64,000 nucleotides of DNA from Straminergon stramineum (taxonomy: Eukaryota; Streptophyta; Bryopsida; Hypnales; Calliergonaceae), in assembly GCA_963920665.1 (NCBI GenBank), contig OY987265.1, forward strand, positions 29,331,001 to 29,395,000. The letters run 5' to 3'. The position numbers and the translations under genes are program-made. Under the pieces are notes generated by a model. That model saw nothing but the letters and a program-made list of their open reading frames with translations. It searched no databases and was not told the DNA's origin. Positions 36,915-50,068 of this stretch are shown here, in pieces (the first letter of the stretch is position 1; the number at the start of each line of letters is the position of its first letter).

Positions 36915-37440
36915 TGCGTATACAATTAACAACCTTTGTTATTTTTGTAATACTATATATATTCTTGAAGTGTGCCATTCATCCCTTTGAAGTAATATTC
37001 ATTCTCCTAGACTAATCTTTGGACATGGGTACAATAGATAGAATTAAAAGTTTCATTGGTTTGTACCATATTGTTTCCAAAATTTCAATTGTATTAGTTT
37101 GTACCATATTGTTTCCAAAATTTCAATTGTATTAGTTTGTACTATATACTATTGTAGTTTTTTGAGAATACTAATATACAAATACACAATGGGCTCTAAG
37201 AACTATACATTTTTTATTGAATATTTTCAAAAAATTAAACAAATTTGCATCAATCCCTTATGAAGATATTTGTAGCTTACCTAGAATCCTATTTCACTCA
37301 TTTCACTTGTGCTTTTAACAAATCTAAGCTTTTTGAGGACTCCAATGATTTTTCAAATTGTTTGGGGATTAGATTAGAATTTAAGTACAATCTAGAATAA
37401 GAATTAAACCCTAAAAGATTGGGGATGTTTTTTGAAAAGA
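36915..37440 (+). repeat. Dispersed repeat matching 32905-33420
   Basis: It matches over about 500 bp in direct orientation, ending at TTAA then ACCCTAAAAGATTGGGG (37404), which aligns with TTAA then CCCGAAAAGGACTAG at 33352. The copy contains an extra exact 38-bp tandem duplication at 37060-37135 that is absent from the partner. Confidence 0.65.
37060..37135 (+). repeat. Exact 38-bp tandem duplication
   Basis: The unit starting TTTGTACCATATTGTTTCC occurs at 37060 and again at 37098 without a mismatch. The homologous block at 32905-33420 has one unit, so this duplication is recent relative to the block. Confidence 0.85.
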
Positions 37441-38309
37441 AGTTGTAAAAAATTTCCATATTTTAGTGTATTTGCCAAAATTATAAAAAAAAAATTTATT
37501 GAAATTCAAAAATACAAAAGTATAGATGACTATTGTGAAAATACACATAAAAAATTTAGACCATTTGATGACTTAGATTGAAAGACTATAATTTTTAAAG
37601 TGAGGAAAAAAACTTCTTTTCATTCTTTCAAAATGGGGTCAACAAACTTTGAACCTTTTGGAAGTAAAATTTTTGCTCTGTACAAAATTGAACCTCTAAA
37701 CTATCTATATCTTAGATTAGCTATTTAGTTTAGTTTGGTTTGGTTTATTTGTTTGATACTTTGAAATCTAAGAAACCTTGAGTCCCCTAGTTGCGTTCTT
37801 GGTATTGTTGGAAAGCTCTCCACAAGGATGGGGGCTGATTGTTTTGTGGCTTTTGGACCTACAATGTGAAAGTTATTGAATTTCAAGTTGTTTTTTAATT
37901 AGAAAATTCAATTCAATTATCTTTTGTTTTGGAAAAACTATAACCTTCACATTGTAGGTCCAAACGCCACAAAACAAAGCCCTTGCACGACTAAAAAACT
38001 CCAAAATTGCTTTTTTTCCAACGTAGTTTTGTGTTTTCTAACAAAAACACATTAGCTCGATGAACAAGAATTTCTTCTAGTGATTGTTTTATGGCATGCC
38101 ACTCATCATAGATAAGACATTGAATTTCAAAGTTTAAAAAATATATGAATTCAAAAATTAGAAAAATTCTTTTACTTTTATTTTGAGTGTGGCAATGGCA
38201 CTGGGCACACTAGTCAAGTATAAAAGCTTGTTAGGCATTGGGTTAGGCATACTTGTAAAAAATTTCAAAAACAAAGAAGGGGGCTAACTTACTTTCAATC
38301 ACCTTGCAA

Positions 38310-38930
38310 TACCTATTGCAATATCATGAGGAAGTTAAGTACATTAGCAATACACTAGTTAATTTTTTGATGGTTTTTCTTGAAGCAAAGAAAGTTTTGT
38401 TTGAAATCCAAACAAGGAAATCTTTCAGACAAACATTTGAAATGTGTAGAAAACATTCAAAGAATTTTAAGAGTGCAACTTTCAAGATAATTAATAGCAT
38501 GTGCTTTTTTCCAAGATTGCCCAACATGGTTAGTAGAATTTTGGCTCCTCTTGCAATGAGATTTTTGCACTAAAGGTAATTTGTTTTTTACAATTGTGTA
38601 AACCATATTATGTTAGTTGCATACATGCCACATTTTAGAAGTACAGTAAGTGAGAGATTCAACAAAAGATGCTCAAAATGCTTAGATCTTTTCAAGGCAC
38701 TATGACTTTTGATCCAAGCATCCAATCCAATTTTTAAAAATTCCCACCAAAGGGGTTGAATATCTCCATCATGTATCAAAACTTTAGAAACATGCCATCC
38801 TTTTTTACTTTGTAATCACCTACCCAAATTTTTTAAATGAATCTAAAAATCTTTCAAAAAATAAAATCTTAAATTTAAAAAAATTATTTGAACAAGGAGT
38901 CAAAAGTACAATGCCGTACACCCATATATG
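38310..38930 (+). repeat. Dispersed repeat matching 33690-34320
   Basis: Direct-orientation match with interrupted identity, including CTTGCAATAC, AAGTTAAGTA/AAGTCAAGTA, GCAATACACTAG/GCAATATACTAG, TTTTTTGATG, AATGTGTAGAAAA, TTTTAAGAGTGCAA and AGATCTTTTCAAGGCACTAT. It joins directly to the GC-richer repeat at 38930, as it does in the partner. Confidence 0.65.
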
Positions 38931-39485
38931 TCCTTTTGAAAGTACTCATGTACGTTGCTTTCAATACTTTAAACTCTAAGTCATTCAAATACAACATATT
39001 GATGCCCATTTCATGATTCAAAATGGCATTGCGGACAACGCGCCAAAACTGCAAGCAAGCGTGGCATAGACTTTGGGGAGAGGGGCTTCATTGGCAGACT
39101 TCAGCTTTTGATCCATGGCTGCTTGTATTTTAGCGAGCCTCTGTCCGTCATGCGTACAAAAACTTGTACAATATCGTGCACAAGCAAATTTGCAGGTACC
39201 CGAAGGATATGACGTACATAATTCTACTTTATGACCCCGAGTGAAGGGAAAAGTAGCCATGCAAGAAGAACCATAATTGAATTTTTATTCACAATGGCGA
39301 AGCGAATGATGTAAACCAATAAGTAAGCTTATTGTATGGAGTATGTTAGTTATTTTGACTAAAGAGGTGGACCCATTGAGCCATCTGTCGTAGTACTGCT
39401 CGTCTTGCTCTAAGTTCAGATATTTCTTCGGGGCACTTTGCACTGCCTTTGGGCAAAGCCAAAAAGAAATTCAACACTCTCCATA
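38930..39485 (-). repeat. GC-richer 0.55-kb repeat with a coding-like frame, copy 1
   Basis: It matches 42460-42995 nearly end to end, and 34325-34690 in part. The minus strand holds an 80-codon frame from 39260 (MATFPFTRGHKVELC...) with the segment RLAKIQAAMDQKLKSANEAP. The copy at 42460 preserves RLAKIQAAMDQKLLSANGAP. The orientation is inferred from that frame. It may be a piece of a transposon gene or a captured host exon. No family is recognised. Confidence 0.6.
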
Positions 39486-39757
39486 ACATTGTTTACGAAT
39501 GAGGTAGCGGTCCATTTTGCATCCTTGGAAAAGGACCCCCACACTATGTACAAAATTGTCTTTATAAGCCCCTTAGCCAACCCCAATCCTTGCATTAATA
39601 GATTTGTCCCTTCCCAAGTATTTGGGGAAGTATAATACTTTTTTAGCTTGGAGATGACTATTGCTTGATTATAAGATGTTATGCTTGTTGGACCAACTAA
39701 AGTAAATCAACCTTTGACAAGCAAAAAATATGTCACATACACCAAGGGAATAATCCA

Positions 39758-41080
39758 TTAACCCCTAAAAGAACAAGTGTCCGTTCAATATACACAAAGG
39801 ATCTGAAGTAGTTATTCATAAAGTCAAATTTGGTTGGATGCTTACAAAATTTTGACACAAGGTGCGAACATGTCCCCCTCAGTGGGAATATAAATTTTTC
39901 TTATCAGATCCAAATCAAAAGTTATGTTCAAACTCCTCTTCCTCTTTGGGTAGCATGTGCAAAACTCCTCTTCCTCTCCTCTTTAAAATATGCAAGTATG
40001 TAGCATATATAATACAAGATGCATATCTAACCATAGGATTTCACAATAGATTGATAAAAAAAAGCATGAAAGAAATTTCAGAAACTTTGACCATATATAT
40101 TCCATAATATTTGAGTTCAAAGCAAAGAAAACTAGTTTTTTGATACAATATTTAATGGGAAACTCATGTACCTTCCAGTGACAACAAGTCCAAGTTATTT
40201 GAAATTTAGATGATTCCTAATCAAAGAACACATTCATAAAATGGAGGGACTTACAATTTTCTGCATTTTTTCAACCATTGGTACATAGCCCTTACTTTGA
40301 GAATACTTTGTAGAAGATTACTAGGATTGGTTTCAAAACAAAGTGAGCCCCAATTCAACCATCAAACAATGGGAGAACCAAGACCATCTAATGTTGAAAG
40401 CTCGATCATTTGGATTTTTACTTTAGTTTCAACTTTGTGTACTCAATAGCTCTTCTAAACTTAATGATTAAAATCCTAAATCCTAAAACTTTGCAATTAT
40501 AAGTTGCAAAACTAGGACCTAAATTTCATAAGATTTTGATAGTTGAAGAAAATAGTTTCATAAGAATTGATTGTTTACAATCACACTTTATTGTCATTTC
40601 AAAACATAGTATCATACATGGCTATGAGGATCAACATTTCATGCCAAATATTTCAATAAAGTTGGAAAATCCAATTTGATAGATACTTAAGAATGTAGAT
40701 TTCAAAATAATAGCATTTGTAGTTAGATGAAAATGTATTTTTTTTTCAAAATTGCTTGGCATGGTTAGTAGAGTTTGACTCCTCTTGCAATGAGATTTTT
40801 GCACTAAATGTCATGTTTTTCTTACAATTGAATATTATATAATTATGTTACTTGCATACATGTCAAATTCTAGAGATAACCATGAGGAATTTAGCAACAG
40901 ATGCCCAAATTGCTTGGATCTTTTGGGACATCCGATCATATTTTTTTGAAATTTTCACAAAGGGAGGAAATATCTCCATCTTGTAACAAAAATTTAGAAA
41001 CATGGAGTCAATTTGATTTTATAATCACCTATCCAAATTTTCAATGTCCCTTGCATGGAAACTTGGCCCTTTAGGGGTAA
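39758..41080 (+). mobile_element. TTAA-bounded element, 1.3-kb variant
   Basis: The left end is TTAA then CCCCTAAAAGAACAAGTG. The right end on the other strand is TTAC then CCCTAAAGGGCCAAGTT. From 40245 onward it carries blocks also present at 31880-32335 and 33850-34270. The other locus is therefore a broken or interrupted relative. Non-coding. Confidence 0.6.
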
Positions 41081-41309
41081 GATTGTAAGAGTGACCAAAT
41101 TGATAGCACTATTTCTTGACTTTTTTATTAACTCTCTTGTATGAATTATTTTGTTCTAAATCGTAGTTTAGATTAGAGAATTCAAATATATACTTCCATA
41201 TTGTAAAAAAATCAAACAAATTTTTTTCCATTGTGTCAATTTGTGTGAAGGAATATTACTACTCATGCTAATTTGACATAGAGGGATTTGCTTCTCCAAC
41301 GATGCTAAT

Positions 41310-41530
41310 GTGTGAGCATGAAAATACAAGCACGTTAGCCTTGATCATATGTATAAGTAGATATTCTACAACCATTGAAGGTCTTTATAATATAAAGACC
41401 TATAATGTAGGTAACTATGACATAGATACACTGTAATCATTGAAAGTTTCTATAATATAGACACCTATAACATAGGTGTGTACCCTTCTAGGTTGATGTA
41501 CTCAAACTCCTAGGCTCACATAGTAGAAAC
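41310..41530 (-). repeat. Dispersed repeat, copy 2 (inverted partner 21640-21850)
   Basis: See 21640-21850. Words such as TATAATATAGACACCTATAA and CCATTGAAGGTCTTTATAAT recur inside, giving a loose internal periodicity of about 70-75 bp. Confidence 0.6.
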
Positions 41531-41792
41531 CCTCTTTGCTTCTCTAGTAAAGTGACAAATAGAAAATTTTGAAAATTTGGTGTTGTAATAAGGTTTGACT
41601 TTTGTTAAGTTTTGCATTTGCCTAAGTAAAGATTAGCTTTCCTTATATAAAGTATTTATATCTATTATGAACTTTGTTTTCAATTGTATTTCTATCTATA
41701 CTCTTCCAACATTCCATGGATAAGTGTAGACATAGTCCCAATTTGGGATTAGTACCCATAATGGGTACATGCATAACTTAAAGTAAGTACAT

Positions 41793-41884
41793 GAGCACAT
41801 TTTGAACCAAATGGGATCGAGCACATTGTGGACCAAATGGGATCGAGCACATTGTGGACCAAATGGGATCGAGCCCATTGTAGG
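41793..41884 (+). repeat. 26-bp tandem repeat, 3.5 copies
   Basis: Units starting GAGCACATT lie at 41793, 41819 and 41845, with a partial unit at 41871. The second and third are identical. A diverged inverted copy (CCCATTTGTGTCCACAATGG) lies at 41959-41980, so the region could fold back on itself. Confidence 0.85.
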
Positions 41885-41984
41885 CAAAATTATATTAGTG
41901 GTGTACATTTTAAAACATGAATGTTCACCACCATTACAATTTTGTCAAAAGTGGGCTTGCTCCCATTTGTGTCCACAATGGACT

Positions 41985-42459
41985 CATTTACCTTACTATT
42001 AAAGCTTGTATATGATTCAAATTGATGTCATTGTGGATAAGTTCTTCTTCCTCAAACTTTAATTGAAGGCTATACATTAGAAGAGATCTGGCCAAATAGA
42101 GGGTTGTGAGCTCCTAGCATCGGGGAACTCGGGGAACTGCGCCACTACTGTGCCACCGCAACGTGCTGATGTGGTCAGGAGGCAGCCATGTCACTTCTTT
42201 CTTTTTTGAAAATTTTTTTTTGTCGACTTTCCTGTTGATTTCAATACCAACTTCTTTTTTTTTTCACAAAAAAAATTTTCAAAAATTTATGATGACTGAC
42301 GCTGTCAGCCGTGCCCTCACTGCTAGGGAACAGCAATGGGGGAACAGGCCTGGAACGGCCTTCTTTTTGGCCAGTCCTCCTCTGATGAATCTTTAAAAAG
42401 ACGTAAAAAAGAAAAAAGAAAAAAGAAATTTGAACGAAGAGTCAAAAATACAATGCGGA
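41985..42459. other. Spacer with a GC-richer patch
   Basis: 42110-42380 is GC-richer (GCGCCACTACTGTGCCACCG), with T-rich and A-rich runs that may pair. It resembles 24840-25080. There is no gene. Confidence 0.35.
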
Positions 42460-42995
42460 TGCCCATACTATTCTTTTGGAAAGTACTCATCTCCAAAACT
42501 TTATACTTTCAACCCCAAGTTGTTGGAGTATAGCTTAGGAGGTACGACATGTACTCAGATTCAAGTTGATGCCAATTCAACGATTCAACATGGTACCAAA
42601 CCTGCAGCCATGGCAAAGACTCGGGGAAAGGGGCTCCATTGGCAGACAGCAGCTTTTGATCCATGGCTGCTTGTATTTTAGCCAGCCTCCATCTGTCATG
42701 TGTACAAAAACTTGTACAATACCGTGCATAAGCTAAATTTGCAGGTACCCATGAGTGGGCAAGGATTTGACGTACATAACCCTACTTTGTGACCCCAAGT
42801 GAAGGGAAAAGTAGCCGTGCAAGAACAACCATAATTGCATTTTTTTTATTCACAATGGCGAAGCGAATGATGTAAACCGATTGTAAGCTTATCGTACTAT
42901 TGTACTGAGTCATCTGTCCTAGCTCTAAGTTCAGCTATTTCTTAAGGCCAATTTACACTTTGGGCAAAGCCAAAAAGAAATTCACCATTCTCATT
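42460..42995 (-). repeat. GC-richer 0.55-kb repeat with a coding-like frame, copy 2
   Basis: The second full copy of the repeat at 38930. Shared blocks include GAAAGTACTCAT, GCTTTTGATCCATGGCTGCT, TGTATTTTAGC, TACAAAAACTTGTACAATA, GAAGGGAAAAGTAGCC and CACAATGGCGAAGCGAATGA. The minus-strand peptide RLAKIQAAMDQKL is retained, but the frame differs after ANGAPFP. Confidence 0.65.
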
Positions 42996-43089
42996 GCACA
43001 ATTAAGGTAAACCAATCTATGATAGGTGAAAGATCCATCCCATACTATTGTTGATTAATTGGCCTAAATACATTTCTCCTTAGAGAAGG

Positions 43090-43270
43090 GATAATGCCTG
43101 CTTGGATGCATGGGAGGGAGTTTAGTTATAATATGGAGAGAATCATTGGCTAGTTGGAAAGTTGCAAAGAATCATTGACTGGCTAGGAAGTTGCCATGCT
43201 CCCAATTTTTTTTTTTGGGGGGGAGCAAAAGGGTCCCCCTTGAACATTGGTGAACAATGTTTTGCACTAA
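43090..43270 (+). repeat. Dispersed repeat matching 22768-23055
   Basis: It shares GGATAATGCCT, GAGAATCATTG, GGCTAGGAAGTTGCCATG and GTGAACAATGTTTTG-like blocks with the insertion in the element at 22591, but has fewer tandem units. A T-run followed by a G-run (about 43206-43223) sits in its middle. Confidence 0.65.
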
Positions 43271-46200
43271 CATCTTGGGAATGACCTATGAATGTCTTGC
43301 ATTAACCCATAACAAGCTTTTTTCAATAAATGAGATTTGGGCTACATTAGGTTGAAGTAGTGGCCCTAAATAATGTCTTGAATGATGGTAATGGAGTGAT
43401 TAGTGACTGCAATAGGAACGTACACCCTTTGATTGTAAATTTATCATTGTAAATGATTTTTTTAGGCCTTCATGTTGTGGCCTTGTTAGGAAATATTGTG
43501 TGCACTTTAGGTGTATAAAGTGACCATTATGGATACATTTTTATTGGTTTTAGAGGTAGTCAAGAGACTCTTTGGGGACAATTGGACAACTCATTTGTAG
43601 GCAATTGGACAACACAAAGTTTTGTGATGCTATGGATGGCTAAGTTATGCACATCATATACTTAATTTGGAACAATAAAAAAACAAACTAAACATATCGT
43701 GACACGTATTTTAGGATGAAGGGAGTAGAAAGGAGTGTATCGTAGTATCACCTAAAAACTATTGGCAACCATTATTGTGCATTAGTAAGCTTTCATTTTT
43801 TAATATCATAAAGACAAAATACTACTATAGTTGGATGAAGTCCGAAAACAACTTTTGAATATACTATGTAAAAATTACAAGAGGTCAGAGTATAATTGTT
43901 AAATTCTCAAAATATATTTTTCACTCCAACATCCTAAGGTTGAACATTGTACAACAAGCATTCACTTGTTGTCTTGATTGTTTAGGGCATACTCTTAGAA
44001 ACATGCTTGGTTTGAAATGATCCTACCTTAATCATTTCTAGCAAAGATTTGTAAAATAATGACTTCATAAGTTGAATGAAGATCTATATGTTTCAATTTG
44101 TATGACTTTATGATTTTAGTAGATGAAATCACAATATTTCTCCAAAGTATAATGAAAAATTATATTGCAAATGTTTTAGAATGATTTCTTTCATTAGAAA
44201 AATCATATAACCAAGTAAATCAATCTATTTAAAATTGCAAAAATAGGATTTTAAATGTTGAATTGAATGACTACCTAAACATCTTCATAAGGACCCCCAA
44301 AAATAAAATAGACACTATAGGAACCAATCTAAACTAATAGGAAGGAAGTATTTGAGCATAAAACAATAGTTTGAGTTTGGTGCCCAAGGCAGGACTATCT
44401 CTCTATGTCTCGGAGACCAAACTTTAGACGCTTAAATATATTTGTCATTTCTACTAGTGTAAGCATAAGGGACTTTACACTTGTAATTAATAGATGCGAC
44501 AAATCATTTTTATGACTTAAATTCTTAACTACAATCCATGATTGAGTGAATATTCAATGCATATTTTTTTAAAGCTCTATTCTTTGATTTCTCTCTCTAT
44601 ATAGTAAAAATAGTAGGAACCATGATAATGAACATCATCATTTCTTTATTTGCTTTTGTAATGGAAACAATACAAAATTCCATGAGAAAAAATGTAATGC
44701 TTTGAAAGGCCTTAGGTTGAAATAATTTTTTTGGTCAAAGTTAATGGATGTCAAAACATCGTTACATGTGCAAGCATCAATAACACTAAAATTTTAAAAA
44801 TAGATTTTGAAACTATTCTCTATAACTCTCAAGTGAAATATAGTTATCTTGAAAGTTATAAATTGTTGCCCTTCATTTGGTCCCTCTTCAAATTCTCCTT
44901 CTAGATTGCATAATGTTTTGTTGCTATATTTAGAATGACAAAAAAACATTTTTGCATATGATTTACTTTGATTAAGTTGAATTTTCTCTAAATTAGGGTT
45001 TGGTCCCACACTTCAGTTTGAACTACAAAAAAGGGTAAAAATATTTAGCAACACTTGAAATACAAAATCTTTGTGATCATTTTATGTTATTTCTTTTGTG
45101 ATTTGAAATGCCCATATGAATTTCAAATCTCAATTTGAAGGGAGAAGATCAAATTCACTCATTAGATTGTGTGAATAATGTTGTGTTTTTAATTTTAAGC
45201 AATTTAGATTGAATGGAAATTCAAGTGCAATTTGGAATAAGAAAATATAAAAAGTTCAAATAAAATATGACGGTTCAAGATTTATAGGATACTAATATAC
45301 TACTTGAAAACTCTTGAAAATGTGCTTCTCATGGCATACAATATGCTTCCTAGATAAAAATACATATGAGGACAAGTGAGGCTCTTAATTCCGTTGTCTA
45401 GGGTTTGTAAATGGTAGAAAAACATAGGAAATATAGAAACTAAAGGACAAAGAGAGGTAGCCTTTTCAAAGCTTCAAATTCAATTTCTAATGCAAAAAAT
45501 TGTCAAATAGTTGAAAAACATTAATGGAGATAAAGTATCAAATTGGATAGTAGCATTACATCTGCAACAATATAATTCAATTTCAGAAGTAAGATTGAAT
45601 ATTGAGTATAAAACAATAATATACAATGCTTAGAAGAATGGATAAGCTATATTAAATTGTCATGGTCTCTTTATTTTGGAGGCAAGAGAAACCATTTAGA
45701 TTTTTTGATGAAATTCATGTTCTTATTTGTAACCCTTAAATTCTCAACTATTTTGATCAAAACCAAGAATATAACTACATATCACTTCCACAACTTTCTT
45801 TTTAACTTATTTAAGTAGGAAAAGTGAATTGTATTTTTTTTTTGTTGCTAACCATTTATGCACTTGGATTTTCATTTGGGATTTTACCATTTATTTCAAA
45901 TCAATGTACATTCAAAACATCGAAAATTAATGTTTTTGTACAATTTCCTTAAAATTGAAAGCATTGCTCATTTATATTTTGAAATTTTGGTTTTGTAATA
46001 ATTCAATTAAGATATGAAGGCCCCAAATGAGACACATACTTGCACACCTAATTTGATCTTTATTCATTTTCTAAATTATTACTAATCCAAAATTCATAAA
46101 ATCATATTGTATTTGTAATGAAAATTTGAAAGCTTGAAAGTTAAAATATTTGTAATTCATAAATGAAAATTATGAACCCAAATGTAAGGATGAAATTTGG

Positions 46201-47369
46201 GACTTCAAAAATGTAAAGTTGTTTTTGTAAATCAATAGTAAAATGTTTGATTTTCCTTAGTTCTAAAATATTTAACAAAAATGAAACTATCAAAGACAGT
46301 GAGATAAATCTAAATCATGTATGATTAGCCTTTAGAATTTAGACGTTGTGAGATTCTAGCTCCATGGATAACAAAAAAGATTCCATGTACACAAGGTATG
46401 TAAAACCATTGTCATCTTTTAGGTTGCTTTACATATTTAGATTGAATGGGTTCACCATTTATTTGGTATAGTAGAACAAAAATTTGAGAACTTTTCACAT
46501 GGTTTTTAATCAACGCATTTTTGAGCAAGAGGACACACATTATAGGTGCTTAAAGCAAAAACACATAGCTTCCCATTGTAGTCCTTAGGAGGTGACTATT
46601 CATGTCCATTTGGATTGTAATGTTTTTTTTTCCTCCCTACACATTTGCAATGGTAATCTAAAAGCATCCCTTGAGATTGTCGAATAATGAATGAACCTTT
46701 TGCCATGTATAGAAACCACATGATGGTGTTCAATGAAGTTATAAATCTTGACTACACAAACCAATTCCATCCCTTTCAACCCAATTTTACATTGAAGTTG
46801 TCATAATGCTAATCTTTGTCAATTTTCACTACATTGGAATGCAAGAGGATCTCGATGATAGTAATTTGACTTGAAGGTCAAATCTATGGTGATGAACAAA
46901 ATTGAGTATGGATCTGAACTTTTAAAAATCCAAACAACCATACCATAAGTATCAATGGGCAAAGTCCAAAAGTAAATATACAAAATTTGTAGCATGTGAC
47001 ATATAACATATTACTATGGAAGTTTGAAGAAAAAATTAGTTGTGATTTGAAAGAAAATTAGTTTCAAAATTAGCCATGTTAAAACTTGGTTTTGTGCCCC
47101 ATAATTTGGAATCATTTTATATTTTGTCAAATTTTTTCTTAGAGGTCCAAAAAAGCTTTTTGTGCCTTAGCATGTTGGTATACATAATTTTAGATTGTTG
47201 TAGACAAAAATTGAAGGAAGTTGGCATTTATAGATTTTAAACTATTCACAATCTCACAAGTATACAAATGGTATTATTTATTTGAATATTTTTTGGGGAA
47301 TTGAGAGCATGGAATTGCCATAGCCATTGCAGAGAGAGTATAGATAGCAACATGAACCATTGCTACATC
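43271..47369. other. Long AT-rich spacer, one orphan Stowaway-like end
   Basis: No gene in 4.1 kb. At 43700-43728, CACGTATTTTAGGATGAAGG then GAGTA resembles a right terminus of a Stowaway-like element, but no partner end was found. The rest is unmatched AT-rich DNA. Confidence 0.4.
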
Positions 47370-48287
47370 TTTACCCCTATAGTTCTATGACTAAGTATTC
47401 ACCGAAAATGCTCCAAAACTGTCATTTTAGTACAAGTACCAAATTTTTGAAAAAAAACTTTTTTTTGATACATGTAACCATAGAATCTTGTAGTATGCTG
47501 ACTTGAAAACATGTGGTAAAATTTTCAGAAATTTCCACCTCGTGGATTGCAAGATATAAGCATTCAAAGTCACTAAAATCATTTTTTTGGCCATGCAAAA
47601 AACACGGCAGCTTCACTTCACAAGCTCACTTTTATATGAAAAGATGTCCAAAATGGTGGTGCTTTTTTGGATTATTTTTCCTAGAGAAGTTGTCCACATG
47701 CCTGAAAATTTTCAGATCATTTGGAATTGCACAACATATAGGAAAAAAATAGAAAATAGATAGTATTAGAGAATGATTCAAAATATTAAATTGTTCAAAA
47801 TGTAATTATGGAATTGAAAAATGCCAATCCCAATGGTTGCAATGCTGTAATAAACAATTTACGTCCTATCATTTTTTTTAAAGATGGAAAATTGAGTAAG
47901 ATAAAGGACTTTAAAGTTTATTTTAGAGTAGAGAATCCATAACTGCCCACAAACAAAAAATTCTCATAAATTTTGATTCATTGATCAAAATGAAATGATT
48001 CAAAACTTTTACACAACTCTAGAAAAGTAATTTCAAATTTTTGTTTATAAAAAAAGCGATTTTTTCTAATTTTCTTGGATTGCTCATTTACAAAAAATAA
48101 CAACATATTAGGCCACAACTTTTGACTCATATTTTCAAATGTCATGAAATTTAGTGCATATGAAAGATATTCCTCATCCGCACCTTCTATTAAAATTTGG
48201 AACAAAAATATGGAAATCTCCAATCACATGCACCTGCCAAAAACTGCTATGTAGCTAAAAAATGCATGCTTGACCTTTAGGGGTAAG
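47370..48287 (+). mobile_element. TTAA-bounded 0.9-kb element, copy B
   Basis: The left end is TTTA then CCCCTATAGTTC. The right end on the other strand is a decayed TTA then CCCCTAAAGGTC. The interior follows copy A block by block: ACAAGTACCAAATTTTTG, GATTGCAAGATATAAGCATT, CCAAAATGGTGGTGCTTTTT, CAACATATAGGAAAAAAATA and CCAATCCCAATGGTTGC. The length of about 918 bp agrees with the family. Confidence 0.7.
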
Positions 48288-50068
48288 TGCCTTCACATTT
48301 GAAATATTTGTTGAAAAAGACAATAGGTCCAAATTTTTTTTATACAAACACTAGAATTCCTAACTCACATATAGATTCAATCAATCTAAAATAAAATTAT
48401 CATTTTCAATATCATCATAAAGTTCATGATCAATATGATGCATTTTTAGGTTTAGATGTTTTGTACAAAGATTAGGGTTCAAAATGCACATAATGGAATT
48501 AACCAATCCCCAAAAATGAAATGAAAATTTGTAATATCATTATAAAGTTCAAAATTGCTAGAAATTATACTAGAAATTGCCAGAAATTACACCAAAAATA
48601 AAATTGACAGTTTTCTAATGTTATCAAAATGGAAAACAACAACTTTTCTGAAACTTTTTGGAAAAAAGATATTTTTTTAATTTATTTTGTGATGCTAGAC
48701 TATTACGGGAATGGGTTAAAACTTTGATTGTGTAGATTGTAAGGTTTTAGCATTTGAATTTAGAATTTTTTTTCTTTTTCAAACCTTAGCCAATAAGATC
48801 AATGGACTTTAACACCTCATAGAGTGAGATTTTATACAACACCTCTTTCCTTTTACACTTTCATCCTACATCAATCTAGTTATATACCTTGCCATTTCCA
48901 AGAAATACCATAGCAAAGGAATTTTTGCACATGATGTTGGCTCCCTTGCTTGGAAAACTTTGTGCAACTTTACTTTTGATCCAGTCACCCAATCTAAAAA
49001 AATAAAATAAAATATTGCCATGATGGAGATACTTATTCGCACCTTCTTCAAAATTTTGATAAAGAATCAATTGAATATTGCATTACATTCAACATTGTAG
49101 CATGCATTCACTGTCACTGCCTTGTCTTCTACAATAAGCTTTAGATGGTGTAAAATATTTCACACCCAACAGTGCTTCACCAGTAGCCAAGTGGACAAGT
49201 GGAGGCTCAATGTGATGAGTAAGGTGCATGAAGGAAAGCCAATGGACATGAAAGCCAATGGACATAAACATGAAGGCACAGTTATACCTGCATGTTATGG
49301 ACTATTGTAGGAACCTACCCAAATTTTCAATTGGTCATTCAACGACCAAGCTAGTGTCATGTAGAAGTTAACCAAAGCCAAAGCACATAGATTGGTCAGG
49401 GCAAACCCACTGAACCATCTACTGGCTCCCATTGTTCAAACTTGGCCCTTCTATTACCCAAAGGACAAATTACTCATGTTTGACTTCAAATCATGTCAAT
49501 TTATAAAATTATATGTTTGTTTTTTTGTTGTTGTTTTTTCAAAAAGAAATGGAAGAAGTTATATGTGTTTTTGAACATTACTATATTCGCCACAAAGTTC
49601 CTCATGGAACGTGCAATCTTATCTGCGACACTCGAACCTAGATGCCATCATGAAGAATAAGCGAATTATAATTATTAGTTTATAACTTGTTAAAGTGATT
49701 AAAGAAAAAGTGGTAGTATCAGACAGAATGAATCCAAACAAGTGGCACCTGGGTACATCCAAGTTTGAAACTTTGTCAATGCGGACAAATCTTCGCGGCC
49801 TTTTCTCAAAATAGTCGGTCTCAGAAAGCTTGGGTATGGATTGGAGCTTATTAGCGGTACTTGCCCCAATCCCCAATTCATTGGAAGCCACCTAACTTAT
49901 TACGGGTAGTACTGAAGTAGTACCACAGCAGGCACAACAGAAGCATGTTGTGCACTAAGCTTGTGAACTGAAGGGCATCTGTCATCAATTGGAAGCAACT
50001 GAACAAAATATTTTACTTCCAAACCATTTCTGCTAGGAAATCTCTACTTCAAATGCACCCAGATAGTA
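48288..50068. other. Spacer, nothing recognised
   Basis: AT-rich to about 49080, then slightly GC-richer (49080-49980) with short frames on both strands and no recognisable domain. Confidence 0.4.
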
